Below, piece by piece: positions 1 to 5,434 of a DNA stretch of 6,454 nucleotides. A program made the translations under genes and the position numbers. Origin of the DNA: CAXBYZ01 sp043826085. Its GTDB lineage: Bacteria; Patescibacteriota; Microgenomatia; UBA1400; CG1-02-47-37. How positions within the stretch are numbered: position 1 is the first letter of the stretch; each line of letters starts with the position of its first letter. Under the pieces are notes generated by a model, which did no database searches, was not told where the DNA came from, and worked only from the letters and a program-made list of their open reading frames with translations. The DNA is taken from contig JBDRQW010000115.1 in NCBI GenBank assembly GCA_043826085.1, forward strand, positions 1-6,454, written 5' to 3'.

Positions 1-542
1 GTCACACAATTCACTCGAATATTTTTATCGGCATAAAGACTGGCTAAATGTTTAGTCAGGGCAATCACACCACCCTTAGAGGCACTGTAAGCCGCCGGCA
101 CTCCCATTGGTTTTCCGGCATACTTTGCTTTTGGATAAAGACTAAAATCAGGTGCCACTAACCCGTAAATAGAGGCGATATTAATAATCGAACCACCACC
201 CTTTTCTGACATTACCTCGGCTGCTTTTTTACAACCAAAATAAGTACCGGTCAGATTTACTTTAATAATATATTCCCAGTTAGTCACTGCCTGTTTACCA
301 GTCGCTCCATGATTATTTACCCAAACATCAATCTTTTTATGAGTTTTAACTACTTTGTCAACCACTTCTTTTATATTTTTCTCATTGGTCACATCCATCT
401 TAAAATCGCCACCATTAATATCCGTTACAATTACTGTTGCTCCCGCTTTTTCAAAAGCTTTTTTATGCTCTGGCCCCTGGATACCAAGGCCCCCGGTAAT
501 TACCACTACTTTACCTTCTAGGTCAATAATCGAGTTTGGCAT
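1..542 (-). CDS. SDR-family oxidoreductase, PtmA-like (3' end cut by window edge)
   Basis: Short-chain dehydrogenase/reductase, probably cytoplasmic and NAD-dependent, open to the left edge; 180 complete codons are visible of a usual 250-270. I translated it by hand from the ATG at 542-540. Seen: glycine-rich nucleotide motif TGGLGIQG at residues 16-23, acidic D41 at the end of the second strand (favours NAD over NADP), NNHG at 76-79 (variant of NNAG), N96, catalytic S124, and Y152-x3-K156 in YSASK. The stretch between D41 and MDVT (residues 49-52) is short, so the usual third helix and strand seem reduced, as in some known SDRs. It overlaps the end of the cytidylyltransferase by 20 bases, and the start is supported by a strong AAAGGAGG. 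A PtmA-type SDR beside a PtmB-type CMP-sugar synthetase is a known arrangement in Campylobacter flagellin-glycan loci; the substrate here is inferred only as a nonulosonate-related sugar. Another SDR role cannot be excluded. Confidence 0.9.
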   Translation of the reverse strand, partial: MPNSIIDLEGKVVVITGGLGIQGPEHKKAFEKAGATVIVTDINGGDFKMDVTNEKNIKEVVDKVVKTHKKIDVWVNNHGATGKQAVTNWEYIIKVNLTGTYFGCKKAAEVMSEKGGGSIINIASIYGLVAPDFSLYPKAKYAGKPMGVPAAYSASKGGVIALTKHLASLYADKNIRVNCV

Positions 543-1224
543 GGCCCTCCTTTAATAAAAACTCAGTAAACAGAAAATCTAAATTGGTATCAATATGGCT
601 GGTTCTTTCTTCGGGGATGATTACCGTTCTGGTTTGATCAGTAAAAATCTCACCTTTCATCAAAATATCTTTTTTGATTACATAAACCGCCGCGTTAATT
701 CTATAAACTTTTGGAGCATCTTGCCGACGAATAATTTTCTCTTTTGTTTTAAACAAAGGGAACTTAATGTATCCATTGGCTTCAATAGCCGCCATTACAA
801 AATATGGATTATGCTCAACTTCAGTCACCGTCACCACTGATTTGGTTTCTGATTTTTTTAATTCCTCTAAACATTTTTCAATATCGCTAACTAATCTTAA
901 TGGGGAAGTCGGATCAAGTAAAACCGCCACCTCAACCCCATCACCTTGCTTCTCAACTTCACGAACTGCATGTTGCAGTACCGGTAGCATCGGAGCATCA
1001 TCTCCTGCCAATTCTTTTGGTCTTAAGATTACCTCAGCCCCATAATCTTGAGCTAAATTCAAGTACTCTTGGCTATCACTACTAACTACGATTTTATCAA
1101 TCTGCCTACAGGCTTTAGCCGCCTTAATCGAATAAGCCATTAACGGCAAACCGTTAAGCAGTTTAATATTCTTGTCTTTAACCGATTTTGATCCGGATCT
1201 AGCCGGAACTATTGCAAGGATCAT
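523..1224 (-). CDS. neuA: CMP-nonulosonate cytidylyltransferase (NeuA/PtmB/LegF-like)
   Basis: Transfers CMP from CTP to a sialic-acid-like sugar (neuraminic, legionaminic or pseudaminic type), giving the donor for surface glycosylation; cytoplasmic. The 233-residue length is normal for the single-domain family. Seen: N-terminal nucleotide loop IPARSGSKxxxxKNI at about 5-20 (AIVPARSGSK here; RSGSKS instead of the common RGGSKG), SSDS at 48-51, DPTSPLR at 104-110, RRQ at 166-168 followed by Y174 and N177, and IDTNLDF at 211-217 with the metal-binding aspartates. The pattern APKxYxxNAxxYxxKxD resembles, from memory, Campylobacter PtmB (CMP-legionaminic acid synthetase) more than classical NeuA, but substrate cannot be read from sequence. 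The ATG at 1224-1222 overlaps the HEPN stop by one base (TAATG) and lacks a good Shine-Dalgarno, so translation is probably coupled. The symbol is used at family level only. Confidence 0.92.
   Translation of the reverse strand: MILAIVPARSGSKSVKDKNIKLLNGLPLMAYSIKAAKACRQIDKIVVSSDSQEYLNLAQDYGAEVILRPKELAGDDAPMLPVLQHAVREVEKQGDGVEVAVLLDPTSPLRLVSDIEKCLEELKKSETKSVVTVTEVEHNPYFVMAAIEANGYIKFPLFKTKEKIIRRQDAPKVYRINAAVYVIKKDILMKGEIFTDQTRTVIIPEERTSHIDTNLDFLFTEFLLKEGHAKLDY
546..553 (-). promoter_or_regulatory. Strong ribosome binding site for the SDR gene
   Basis: On the minus strand AAAGGAGG ends three bases before the ATG at 542-540. It is the only near-perfect Shine-Dalgarno sequence in front of any gene in the window, and it lies inside the last codons of the cytidylyltransferase gene. 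The spacing is shorter than the usual 5-9 bases, but no better in-frame start codon follows, so this ATG is preferred. Confidence 0.7.
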
Positions 1225-1625
1225 TAAATTTTATTTCTGACAAACTGCAGAATTATTTTAGCCGCAGAGATAGCTGATTTAGCATCAGCTTTATTATAAA
1301 GCCCCTTCGGTCCGCCATATTGTCCTGGGTATCGAGCTGAAATGTAATATTTATCCAGAATTTGAGCCTTTTTTTCTATCAACGAAGTATTTATTTTGAA
1401 CTTTTTAAGTTCACTTAAGAGGCGATCAAGACTATGAACTTTAGGAATTACTTTACCATTCGACAAAATTAAAGCCTTTATAGATTTTTCGGCTACTTGT
1501 TGAGCGGCATAACATGAAGAAGTGTAGATTTTCCCTTTTAAATCCCATTTGGCAGTTTTTAAGTCATAATCGGCAAACTCCAACCAACTACTGACGTCTG
1601 CGGAAAAATCACTGCGTTTTTTCAT
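1224..1625 (-). CDS. HEPN-domain protein of a MNT/HEPN pair
   Basis: A 133-residue, mostly helical HEPN protein, encoded directly after a minimal nucleotidyltransferase. Seen: SWLEFADYDLKTAKW at about 13-27, SSCYAAQQVAEKSIKALIL at 36-54 (the conserved second helix of the family), PKVHSLDRLL at 61-70, and YYISARYPGQYGG at 93-105, typical of the prokaryotic HEPN family that pairs with MNT proteins. In some pairs the HEPN protein is an RNase toxin and the MNT an antitoxin that AMPylates it. Here the only histidine is H64 and no arginine stands 5-7 residues before it, so the RX4-6H catalytic motif of toxic HEPN RNases is absent. It may be non-toxic, a nucleotide/substrate-binding partner, or act by another mechanism. 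Its start overlaps the MNT end by 17 bases and its stop overlaps the cytidylyltransferase start by one base, so the cassette is wired into the operon. Confidence 0.88.
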   Translation of the reverse strand: MKKRSDFSADVSSWLEFADYDLKTAKWDLKGKIYTSSCYAAQQVAEKSIKALILSNGKVIPKVHSLDRLLSELKKFKINTSLIEKKAQILDKYYISARYPGQYGGPKGLYNKADAKSAISAAKIILQFVRNKI

Positions 1626-1920
1626 AAATAGTTTTGCCGTATTTTAAGACTTCTTTGGTAATGAAAAACCTATTTTGACTAATTGCTTGTGAAAATTCTT
1701 CAGGTGTGAAAATTTGTGGCTCAATATGAGGTATATGCCCCCAAATTAAAGGTAAAACTTCGGCAATCCGGTCGGTCGGTTTTTTTTTAGTTCGTTTAAT
1801 AATTAACAAGTCAATATCACTTTCCGGATTAGCTTTATTTTTAGCATAAGAACCAAAAATAATAATTTTTTCCGGATCAAACGGTTTTAATTTTTTAACT
1901 AGGTTAGTCGTATTTATCAT
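1609..1920 (-). CDS. Minimal nucleotidyltransferase (MNT, pol-beta superfamily)
   Basis: A 103-residue stand-alone nucleotidyltransferase fold, partner of the HEPN protein that follows. Seen: IIIFGSYAKNKANPESDIDLLII at 19-41, with the GS pair at 23-24 and the metal-binding D35 and D37 of the GSx10DxD signature. HIEPQIF at 65-71 lies where a third acidic residue is expected, with E67 a possible stand-in for aspartate. The C-terminal FFITKEVLKYGKTIYE at 85-100 is typical of these proteins. In related pairs the MNT can AMPylate the HEPN partner; whether it does so here is unknown. ATG at 1920-1918 is chosen because no in-frame ATG lies between it and the preceding gene; no Shine-Dalgarno is visible. 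Three lysine codons K45-K47 are AAA AAA AAA, a nine-A run directly followed by a (CGGT)3 tract, a possible slippage site. It is the first gene after the only intergenic gap, so it may have its own promoter. Confidence 0.9.
   Translation of the reverse strand: MINTTNLVKKLKPFDPEKIIIFGSYAKNKANPESDIDLLIIKRTKKKPTDRIAEVLPLIWGHIPHIEPQIFTPEEFSQAISQNRFFITKEVLKYGKTIYEKTQ
1769..1788 (-). repeat. (CGGT)3 tetranucleotide repeat abutting an A9/T9 run inside the MNT gene
   Basis: Plus-strand CGGT occurs three times in tandem at 1769-1780, and its last T begins a run of nine T (1780-1788), the longest homopolymer I noticed in the window. On the coding strand this reads as codons K45-K47 (nine A) and then P-T-D-R. 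Both kinds of tract can change length by slippage, and one unit gained or lost would shift the MNT frame. Three copies is a small number, so this may be chance. Confidence 0.6.
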
Positions 1921-1923
1921 TTG

Positions 1924-1935
1924 GTTAAGTTTAAC
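1924..1935. repeat. 12-base dyad GTTAA-GT-TTAAC next to the MNT start codon
   Basis: An inverted repeat of 5+2+5 bases ending three bases before the MNT ATG, where an operator or initiation-site element could sit. Its AT-richness makes chance occurrence quite possible. Confidence 0.3.
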
Positions 1936-1964
1936 ATATATACTACTATAAATCCTAATATTAA

Positions 1965-1979
1965 TACTTGATTCAAGTA
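1965..1979. repeat. 15-base dyad, TACTTGA-T-TCAAGTA
   Basis: A perfect 7+1+7 inverted repeat in the gap upstream of the MNT gene, overlapping the candidate -35 hexamer TTGAAT. One central base is too few for a stable RNA hairpin, so a binding site for a dimeric DNA-binding protein is more likely than a terminator. Which protein would bind is unknown; chance in AT-rich DNA is possible. Confidence 0.45.
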
Positions 1980-2003
1980 AAATAAAACTTAAAATTAACC
2001 AAC

Positions 2004-2897
2004 TTATAGTTTTATCATTCTACCAGATTTATTTGATTTTTTAGCGGCTTCAATAATTTCCAATACATATTTTCCTTCATCAATAGTTGGAGTTGGTTTA
2101 ATTTCACTTTTAATTGCATTAATAAAATGTTTTAGCTCATTAATAAACATCTCATTCGAATTCCACCCTTTTTCTTTTAACTCAGCATAATCCCAATAGA
2201 CTGTTTTCTTTTCTGTCACAATTTCCATATTTCGTCTATATTTTCGACTTAAATAATCAACTTGAATTTGAGCTATAACTCCGGAATCAAATTCAATGTT
2301 TAATTGACCAATGGCTTCTGTCTCTATTTCTAGCTCTGGCGCTTTTTTTATCATGGCTGACACCTTATTAGCTTTACCGAAAAGCCAAACTGCATAATCA
2401 ATCTCGTGAGATAAATCTAAAATTACTCCACCACCCAAATCTAACCTAGCTCCATAGTTTTGTTTATAGTCAATATTTGATCGCCAGTCTGGAAAATAAC
2501 TTCCAGCAACAATCCGAGCTGAATATACTCTTCCAAACTGTTTACCAACCAGCTGTTGTTTAATTTTCATTAACTCTGGTTCAAATCTAAGATTGTAGCC
2601 AACTTGAACCATTAAACTTTTTTGTTTAATTATTTGAATTAGTTTATCTAACCCCTTTAAATTATGAGAAACCGGTTTTTCAAGAAACATTGGATAACCA
2701 GCATTAGCCACCACTATGGCAGTTGGTATATGTAAAGAAGTGGGGTTACAAATTAACACACCATCAGGTTTGTTTTTATCAAGGATTTGTTCTAAGTTAT
2801 CATCTTGATGACAGGGGACTACTTCATGACCCAAAACTTCAAGATTTTTCTGATGTCTTTTGCCGATTGATCCTAGGCCAACAATTACAAACTTCAC
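2004..2897 (-). CDS. Gfo/Idh/MocA-family oxidoreductase
   Basis: NAD(P)-dependent sugar or sugar-nucleotide dehydrogenase/reductase, cytoplasmic. Seen: Rossmann start KFVIVGLGSIGKRH at 2-15, NPTSLH at 51-56, the family signature EKP at 73-75, VGYNLRF at 99-105, and DLGGGVILDLSHEIDY at 153-168, which carries the GGG and the H164/D167 region that lines the active site in this family. At 297 residues it is shorter than the usual 330-380. The start is GTG (2897-2895), which overlaps the dehydratase TGA by four bases (GTGA), so it is coupled to the sugar enzymes upstream. Gfo/Idh enzymes occur in many nucleotide-sugar loci; WlbA, which oxidises UDP-GlcNAcA, is one. Nothing here fixes the substrate, and the step is not part of the standard legionaminic acid route. 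It is followed by the 83-base gap. Confidence 0.9.
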   Translation of the reverse strand: MKFVIVGLGSIGKRHQKNLEVLGHEVVPCHQDDNLEQILDKNKPDGVLICNPTSLHIPTAIVVANAGYPMFLEKPVSHNLKGLDKLIQIIKQKSLMVQVGYNLRFEPELMKIKQQLVGKQFGRVYSARIVAGSYFPDWRSNIDYKQNYGARLDLGGGVILDLSHEIDYAVWLFGKANKVSAMIKKAPELEIETEAIGQLNIEFDSGVIAQIQVDYLSRKYRRNMEIVTEKKTVYWDYAELKEKGWNSNEMFINELKHFINAIKSEIKPTPTIDEGKYVLEIIEAAKKSNKSGRMIKL

Positions 2898-3916
2898 ACT
2901 ATTTTTTCAAGCAACTTGATGATTTCATCTTTTTTCATCAACTTATCCGGTTTTACTCCATCACTTGGCACTTGCTTGCCGCCCATTTTTTTATAGTATT
3001 GATAACTTTTATTAATTACATCTTCGCTTAACCCGGGATAGTCGATTGACGGAGGTAAAACATACATCTCTTTAAGTTCTAAAGCCTGTTCAGCTTCAGT
3101 TCGAGTCACTATTTTTTCAAACAGCTTTTCTCCCGGCCTTTTGCCAATCTCTTTAATTGTAACTTTGATGCCTTTAAGCCTCATAAGGCAATCAGCCAAA
3201 TCACTGATTCTCAAAGCCGGCATTTTTAGAATAAAGACTTCGCCCCCCAAAGCAATCTCAGATGCTTTAAGAATTAAACTTACCGCCTCTTCGATTGTCA
3301 TAAAATAGCGCACCATTCTTCTGTCTGTCAAAGTAATTGATTGACCTTTTTCGATTTGATCCAAAAATATAGGTAAAACCGATCCGGATGAATTTAAAAC
3401 ATTCCCAAACCTTACTGAAGCAAAAACTGTTTTTCCTTTACCTTTAAAATAATCAGCTCCCACCGTTAATCTTTCAGCCAGCAATTTACTGGCCCCCATG
3501 GTACTGGTTGGATTAGCGGCTTTGTCTGTGGAGATGTTAACAAAAGTTTCAATATTGTTACTTAAAGCCGCCTCAATCAGGTTTTGAGTCCCTATCACAT
3601 TTGTCTTGACCGATTCAAAAGGGGAATATTCGTTTAAAGCCACGTGTTTTAAAGCCGCGCAATGAAATACTGTATCAACCCCCTTTAAAGCCCAATTAAC
3701 TCTATCTTTATCTCTAACACTGCCTAACATAAATCTCGCTCTAGAGCTTTTTTCATACTTTCTGACAGCTTCAAATAGTTGAGTTTCATTATTATCAAAG
3801 ATCCTGACCTGATTTGGAGAGTAATTATTAATTAAAGTTTCTACCAAAACCGAACCAATCGATCCAACCCCGCCGGTAACCAAAATATTCTTTTTATCAA
3901 TCTTTTTATGATACAT
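2894..3916 (-). CDS. UDP-GlcNAc 4,6-dehydratase, soluble CapD/PglF-like (extended SDR)
   Basis: Predicted to convert UDP-GlcNAc (or another NDP-GlcNAc) to the 4-keto-6-deoxy sugar using bound NAD, the first committed step of the pathway. Seen in 340 residues: TGGVGSIGS at 14-22, D41 after the second strand, CAALKHV at 86-92, STDKAANPTSTMGASK at 129-144 (D131, K132, K144), RFGNVLNSSGSV at 169-180 and the late motif KRPGEKL at 259-265. The position of the usual SDR tyrosine (Yx3K) holds M140. That is the hallmark of the CapD/WbpM/PglF group, which retains C5 configuration, whereas PseB-type inverting enzymes have tyrosine. The N-terminal membrane domain of full-length WbpM/PglF is absent, so it should be soluble. 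ATG at 3916-3914 follows the aminotransferase TAA after four bases; no clear Shine-Dalgarno. Confidence 0.9.
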   Translation of the reverse strand: MYHKKIDKKNILVTGGVGSIGSVLVETLINNYSPNQVRIFDNNETQLFEAVRKYEKSSRARFMLGSVRDKDRVNWALKGVDTVFHCAALKHVALNEYSPFESVKTNVIGTQNLIEAALSNNIETFVNISTDKAANPTSTMGASKLLAERLTVGADYFKGKGKTVFASVRFGNVLNSSGSVLPIFLDQIEKGQSITLTDRRMVRYFMTIEEAVSLILKASEIALGGEVFILKMPALRISDLADCLMRLKGIKVTIKEIGKRPGEKLFEKIVTRTEAEQALELKEMYVLPPSIDYPGLSEDVINKSYQYYKKMGGKQVPSDGVKPDKLMKKDEIIKLLEKIV

Positions 3917-3920
3917 ATGC

Positions 3921-5051
3921 TTATTTTAAACTCTGTTTTAATTTATTACAAACTTGATCAACAGTTGATTCTTCCATACCGGTATAAAAAGGTAAAGCCA
4001 GGGTAGAGTTGGATACAGCCTCACATATAGGAAAATCACCTTGCTTATATCCGTATTTCTTCATATAAGGTTGCAAGTGAATCGCGGGCAAGTAAGCCTT
4101 GCTTGGTATTCCTTTAGCTTTAAGTTTCTTAATCACTTTATCACGGTTAATTGACTTATCTAATTTAATTAAATAAACAAACCAGCTTCGCTGGTGATCT
4201 TCATCGTCTTGTTTTAAAAGTTGGACTCCTTCAATCTGGTTTAATCTTTGTTCATACCATGAAGCTACTTGTTTTCGATTCTTTAAAAACCGATCAAGCT
4301 TTTTAAGCTGAACTCTGCCAATGGCCGCCTGGATCTCAGTCATTCGATAATTAAAGCCCAAATACTCATGTTTTAACCATTGCATATCTCTACCTCGACC
4401 CTGATTGCTCAACCCTTTAATTAAATGGTAAATTTGCTTATTATTAGTCGTCACTACTCCGCCCTCACCGACCGTCATTTGTTTATTGGGGTAAAAAGCA
4501 AACACCGTTAAGTGGCCATGACTGCCCAATTTCTTACCACGATACTTAGCCCCCAGAGCTTCAGCCGCATCTTCAATTACCTTCAAATCATGTTTCTTGG
4601 CAATTCTTAAAATTTCCCGCCACTCGGCCGCTCGTCCAAAAATATCTACCCCGACTATGGCCTTGGTTTTTTTAGTTACTGCCGCCTCAATTTTACTAAC
4701 ATCAATATTCAAGGTTTCCGGATCAATATCTACAAACTTAGGAATAGCCCCTTCATACAAAAAGCAGTTAGTTGAAGCTACAAAGGAAAGGGGAGTGGTA
4801 ATTACTTCATCCCCAGACTTTATTCCGCTAGCTATGACTGATAAATGCAGAGCCGTGGTTCCACTTGAACAAGCTACAGCGTACTTTGCTCCCACAAACT
4901 CAGTTATTTCTTTTTCAAACTTATCCGTTTCTTTACCCAAACTCAATTGACCTGATGTCAGCACTTTATTTACCGCCTCAAGCTCATCTTTAGTGATATA
5001 CGGTGGTCCCAACTGAAATTTATCACTTAATTTATTAATTCTTAATTTCAT
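3921..5051 (-). CDS. DegT/DnrJ/EryC1/StrS-family PLP aminotransferase
   Basis: Predicted to transfer an amino group, normally from glutamate, to the 4-keto group made by the neighbouring dehydratase, giving UDP-4-amino-4,6-dideoxy-GlcNAc (as PglE/LegC do). Its 376 residues are full length for the family. Seen: SSGTTALHL at 62-70 (phosphate-binding loop), TTPLSFVAS at 85-93, IEDAAEALGAKY at 159-170 with D161 expected to bind the PLP ring nitrogen, FAFYPNKQMTVGEGG at 184-198 with K190 the expected Schiff-base lysine, and LGFNYRMTEIQAAIGRVQL at 231-249. ATG at 5051-5049 overlaps the acetyltransferase TGA by four bases (ATGA). Regiochemistry (C4 rather than C3) is inferred from the neighbours. 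A C3 aminotransferase such as WlbE would be the alternative if the Gfo/Idh enzyme supplied a 3-keto sugar. Confidence 0.93.
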   Translation of the reverse strand: MKLRINKLSDKFQLGPPYITKDELEAVNKVLTSGQLSLGKETDKFEKEITEFVGAKYAVACSSGTTALHLSVIASGIKSGDEVITTPLSFVASTNCFLYEGAIPKFVDIDPETLNIDVSKIEAAVTKKTKAIVGVDIFGRAAEWREILRIAKKHDLKVIEDAAEALGAKYRGKKLGSHGHLTVFAFYPNKQMTVGEGGVVTTNNKQIYHLIKGLSNQGRGRDMQWLKHEYLGFNYRMTEIQAAIGRVQLKKLDRFLKNRKQVASWYEQRLNQIEGVQLLKQDDEDHQRSWFVYLIKLDKSINRDKVIKKLKAKGIPSKAYLPAIHLQPYMKKYGYKQGDFPICEAVSNSTLALPFYTGMEESTVDQVCNKLKQSLK

Positions 5052-5434
5052 TTGATCTTTCTTGCCGGTACTCCACCAAAAACCTGCCCGGCCGGCACAT
5101 CTTTTTTAACCAAACTAAACGCCCCCACGATTGCTTCTTCACCAATAGTGACATTAGGCAAGATCACACTATGACTGCCAACCATAGCCCCCTTCTTTAT
5201 TACTATCTTCCCTTGAGTTTTATCAATAGTATTCTCAGAGTAAATAGAACAATGACTTCCGATTTGAACATCCCCTCCAATCTTTACTCCAAATTTAGCC
5301 TTAATATAAGTAAAAGCTCCTATGTCAGAATTTTTGCCAATTTCAAGATTTTCATTATCCGAGCACATCCAGTTCCACTTAGTCACGTTTTTATCATCAA
5401 ATTTAGGTCTTTGCCAGTTTTTAAATCTTGTCAT
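5048..5434 (-). CDS. Short hexapeptide-repeat (left-handed beta-helix) acetyltransferase
   Basis: Probably transfers an acetyl group from acetyl-CoA to the 4-amino group of the sugar nucleotide made by the next gene's aminotransferase; cytoplasmic, usually trimeric in this fold. In 128 residues there are degenerate hexapeptide turns: LEIGKNSDIGAFTYI at 30-44, VKIGGDVQIGSHCSI at 50-64, and IVIKKGAMVGSHSVILPNVTIGEEAIVGAFSLV at 77-109. The ending GGVPARKIK is typical of WbbJ/LpxA-like acetyltransferases. H61 or H88 may be the catalytic base. The N-terminus is tryptophan-rich (W7, W20, W22). It lacks the N-terminal Rossmann-like domain of PglD/LegH-type enzymes, so if it does the same step it is a compact, non-homologous-N-terminus replacement. 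O-acetylation of the final sugar is an alternative role. It is joined to both neighbours by ATGA overlaps. Confidence 0.88.
   Translation of the reverse strand: MTRFKNWQRPKFDDKNVTKWNWMCSDNENLEIGKNSDIGAFTYIKAKFGVKIGGDVQIGSHCSIYSENTIDKTQGKIVIKKGAMVGSHSVILPNVTIGEEAIVGAFSLVKKDVPAGQVFGGVPARKIK

Larger units (their letters stand above)
1921..2002. repeat. 8-base inverted repeat bracketing the intergenic gap
   Basis: TTGGTTAA at 1921-1928 and its reverse complement TTAACCAA at 1995-2002 stand at the two ends of the gap, 66 bases apart. They could pair in a transcript or mark a boundary. They are short and could be coincidence. Confidence 0.3.
1921..2003 (-). promoter_or_regulatory. Intergenic gap with possible promoter for the MNT/HEPN/cytidylyltransferase segment
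   Basis: This is the only real gap between genes and is very AT-rich. On the minus strand TTGAAT (1976-1971) could be a -35 element. AT-rich blocks ATTTAT (1953-1948), TATAGT (1950-1945) and TATATA (1942-1937) are candidate -10 elements, but none combines a good hexamer with ideal 17-base spacing. If TATATA is used, the transcript would start close to the MNT ATG and be nearly leaderless, which would fit the missing Shine-Dalgarno. The promoter is an inference from position and composition. No U-tract terminator for the upstream genes is visible. Confidence 0.3.

Noticed and set aside
309..1085. Plus-strand open frames at 309-521, 355-555, 595-840, 767-1045 and 900-1085
   Set aside because: They lie antisense to well-supported SDR and cytidylyltransferase genes, have no recognisable domains and show low-complexity or shadow-like composition.
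1965..1979. Dyad as a rho-independent terminator for the upstream genes
   Set aside because: The stem has only one unpaired central base, is AT-rich, and is not followed by a U-tract on the minus strand.
1224..2003. MNT/HEPN pair as part of an insertion sequence or transposon
   Set aside because: No transposase, target duplication or long terminal repeats are visible; the 8-base inverted repeat around the gap does not enclose the pair.
2723..3031. Plus-strand open frame of 102 codons
   Set aside because: It is antisense to the oxidoreductase/dehydratase junction and shows no family motif.
4597..4950. Plus-strand open frame of 117 codons
   Set aside because: It is antisense to the aminotransferase coding region, which is strongly supported by motifs; there is no independent evidence for this one.
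2004..5051. WlbA/WlbE/WlbB-type pathway to UDP-2,3-diacetamido-mannuronate
   Set aside because: Gfo/Idh, DegT and hexapeptide enzymes would fit, but the 4,6-dehydratase, the hydrolysing NeuC-type epimerase and the CMP-sugar synthetase point to a nonulosonic acid; the idea is kept only as an alternative for individual genes.
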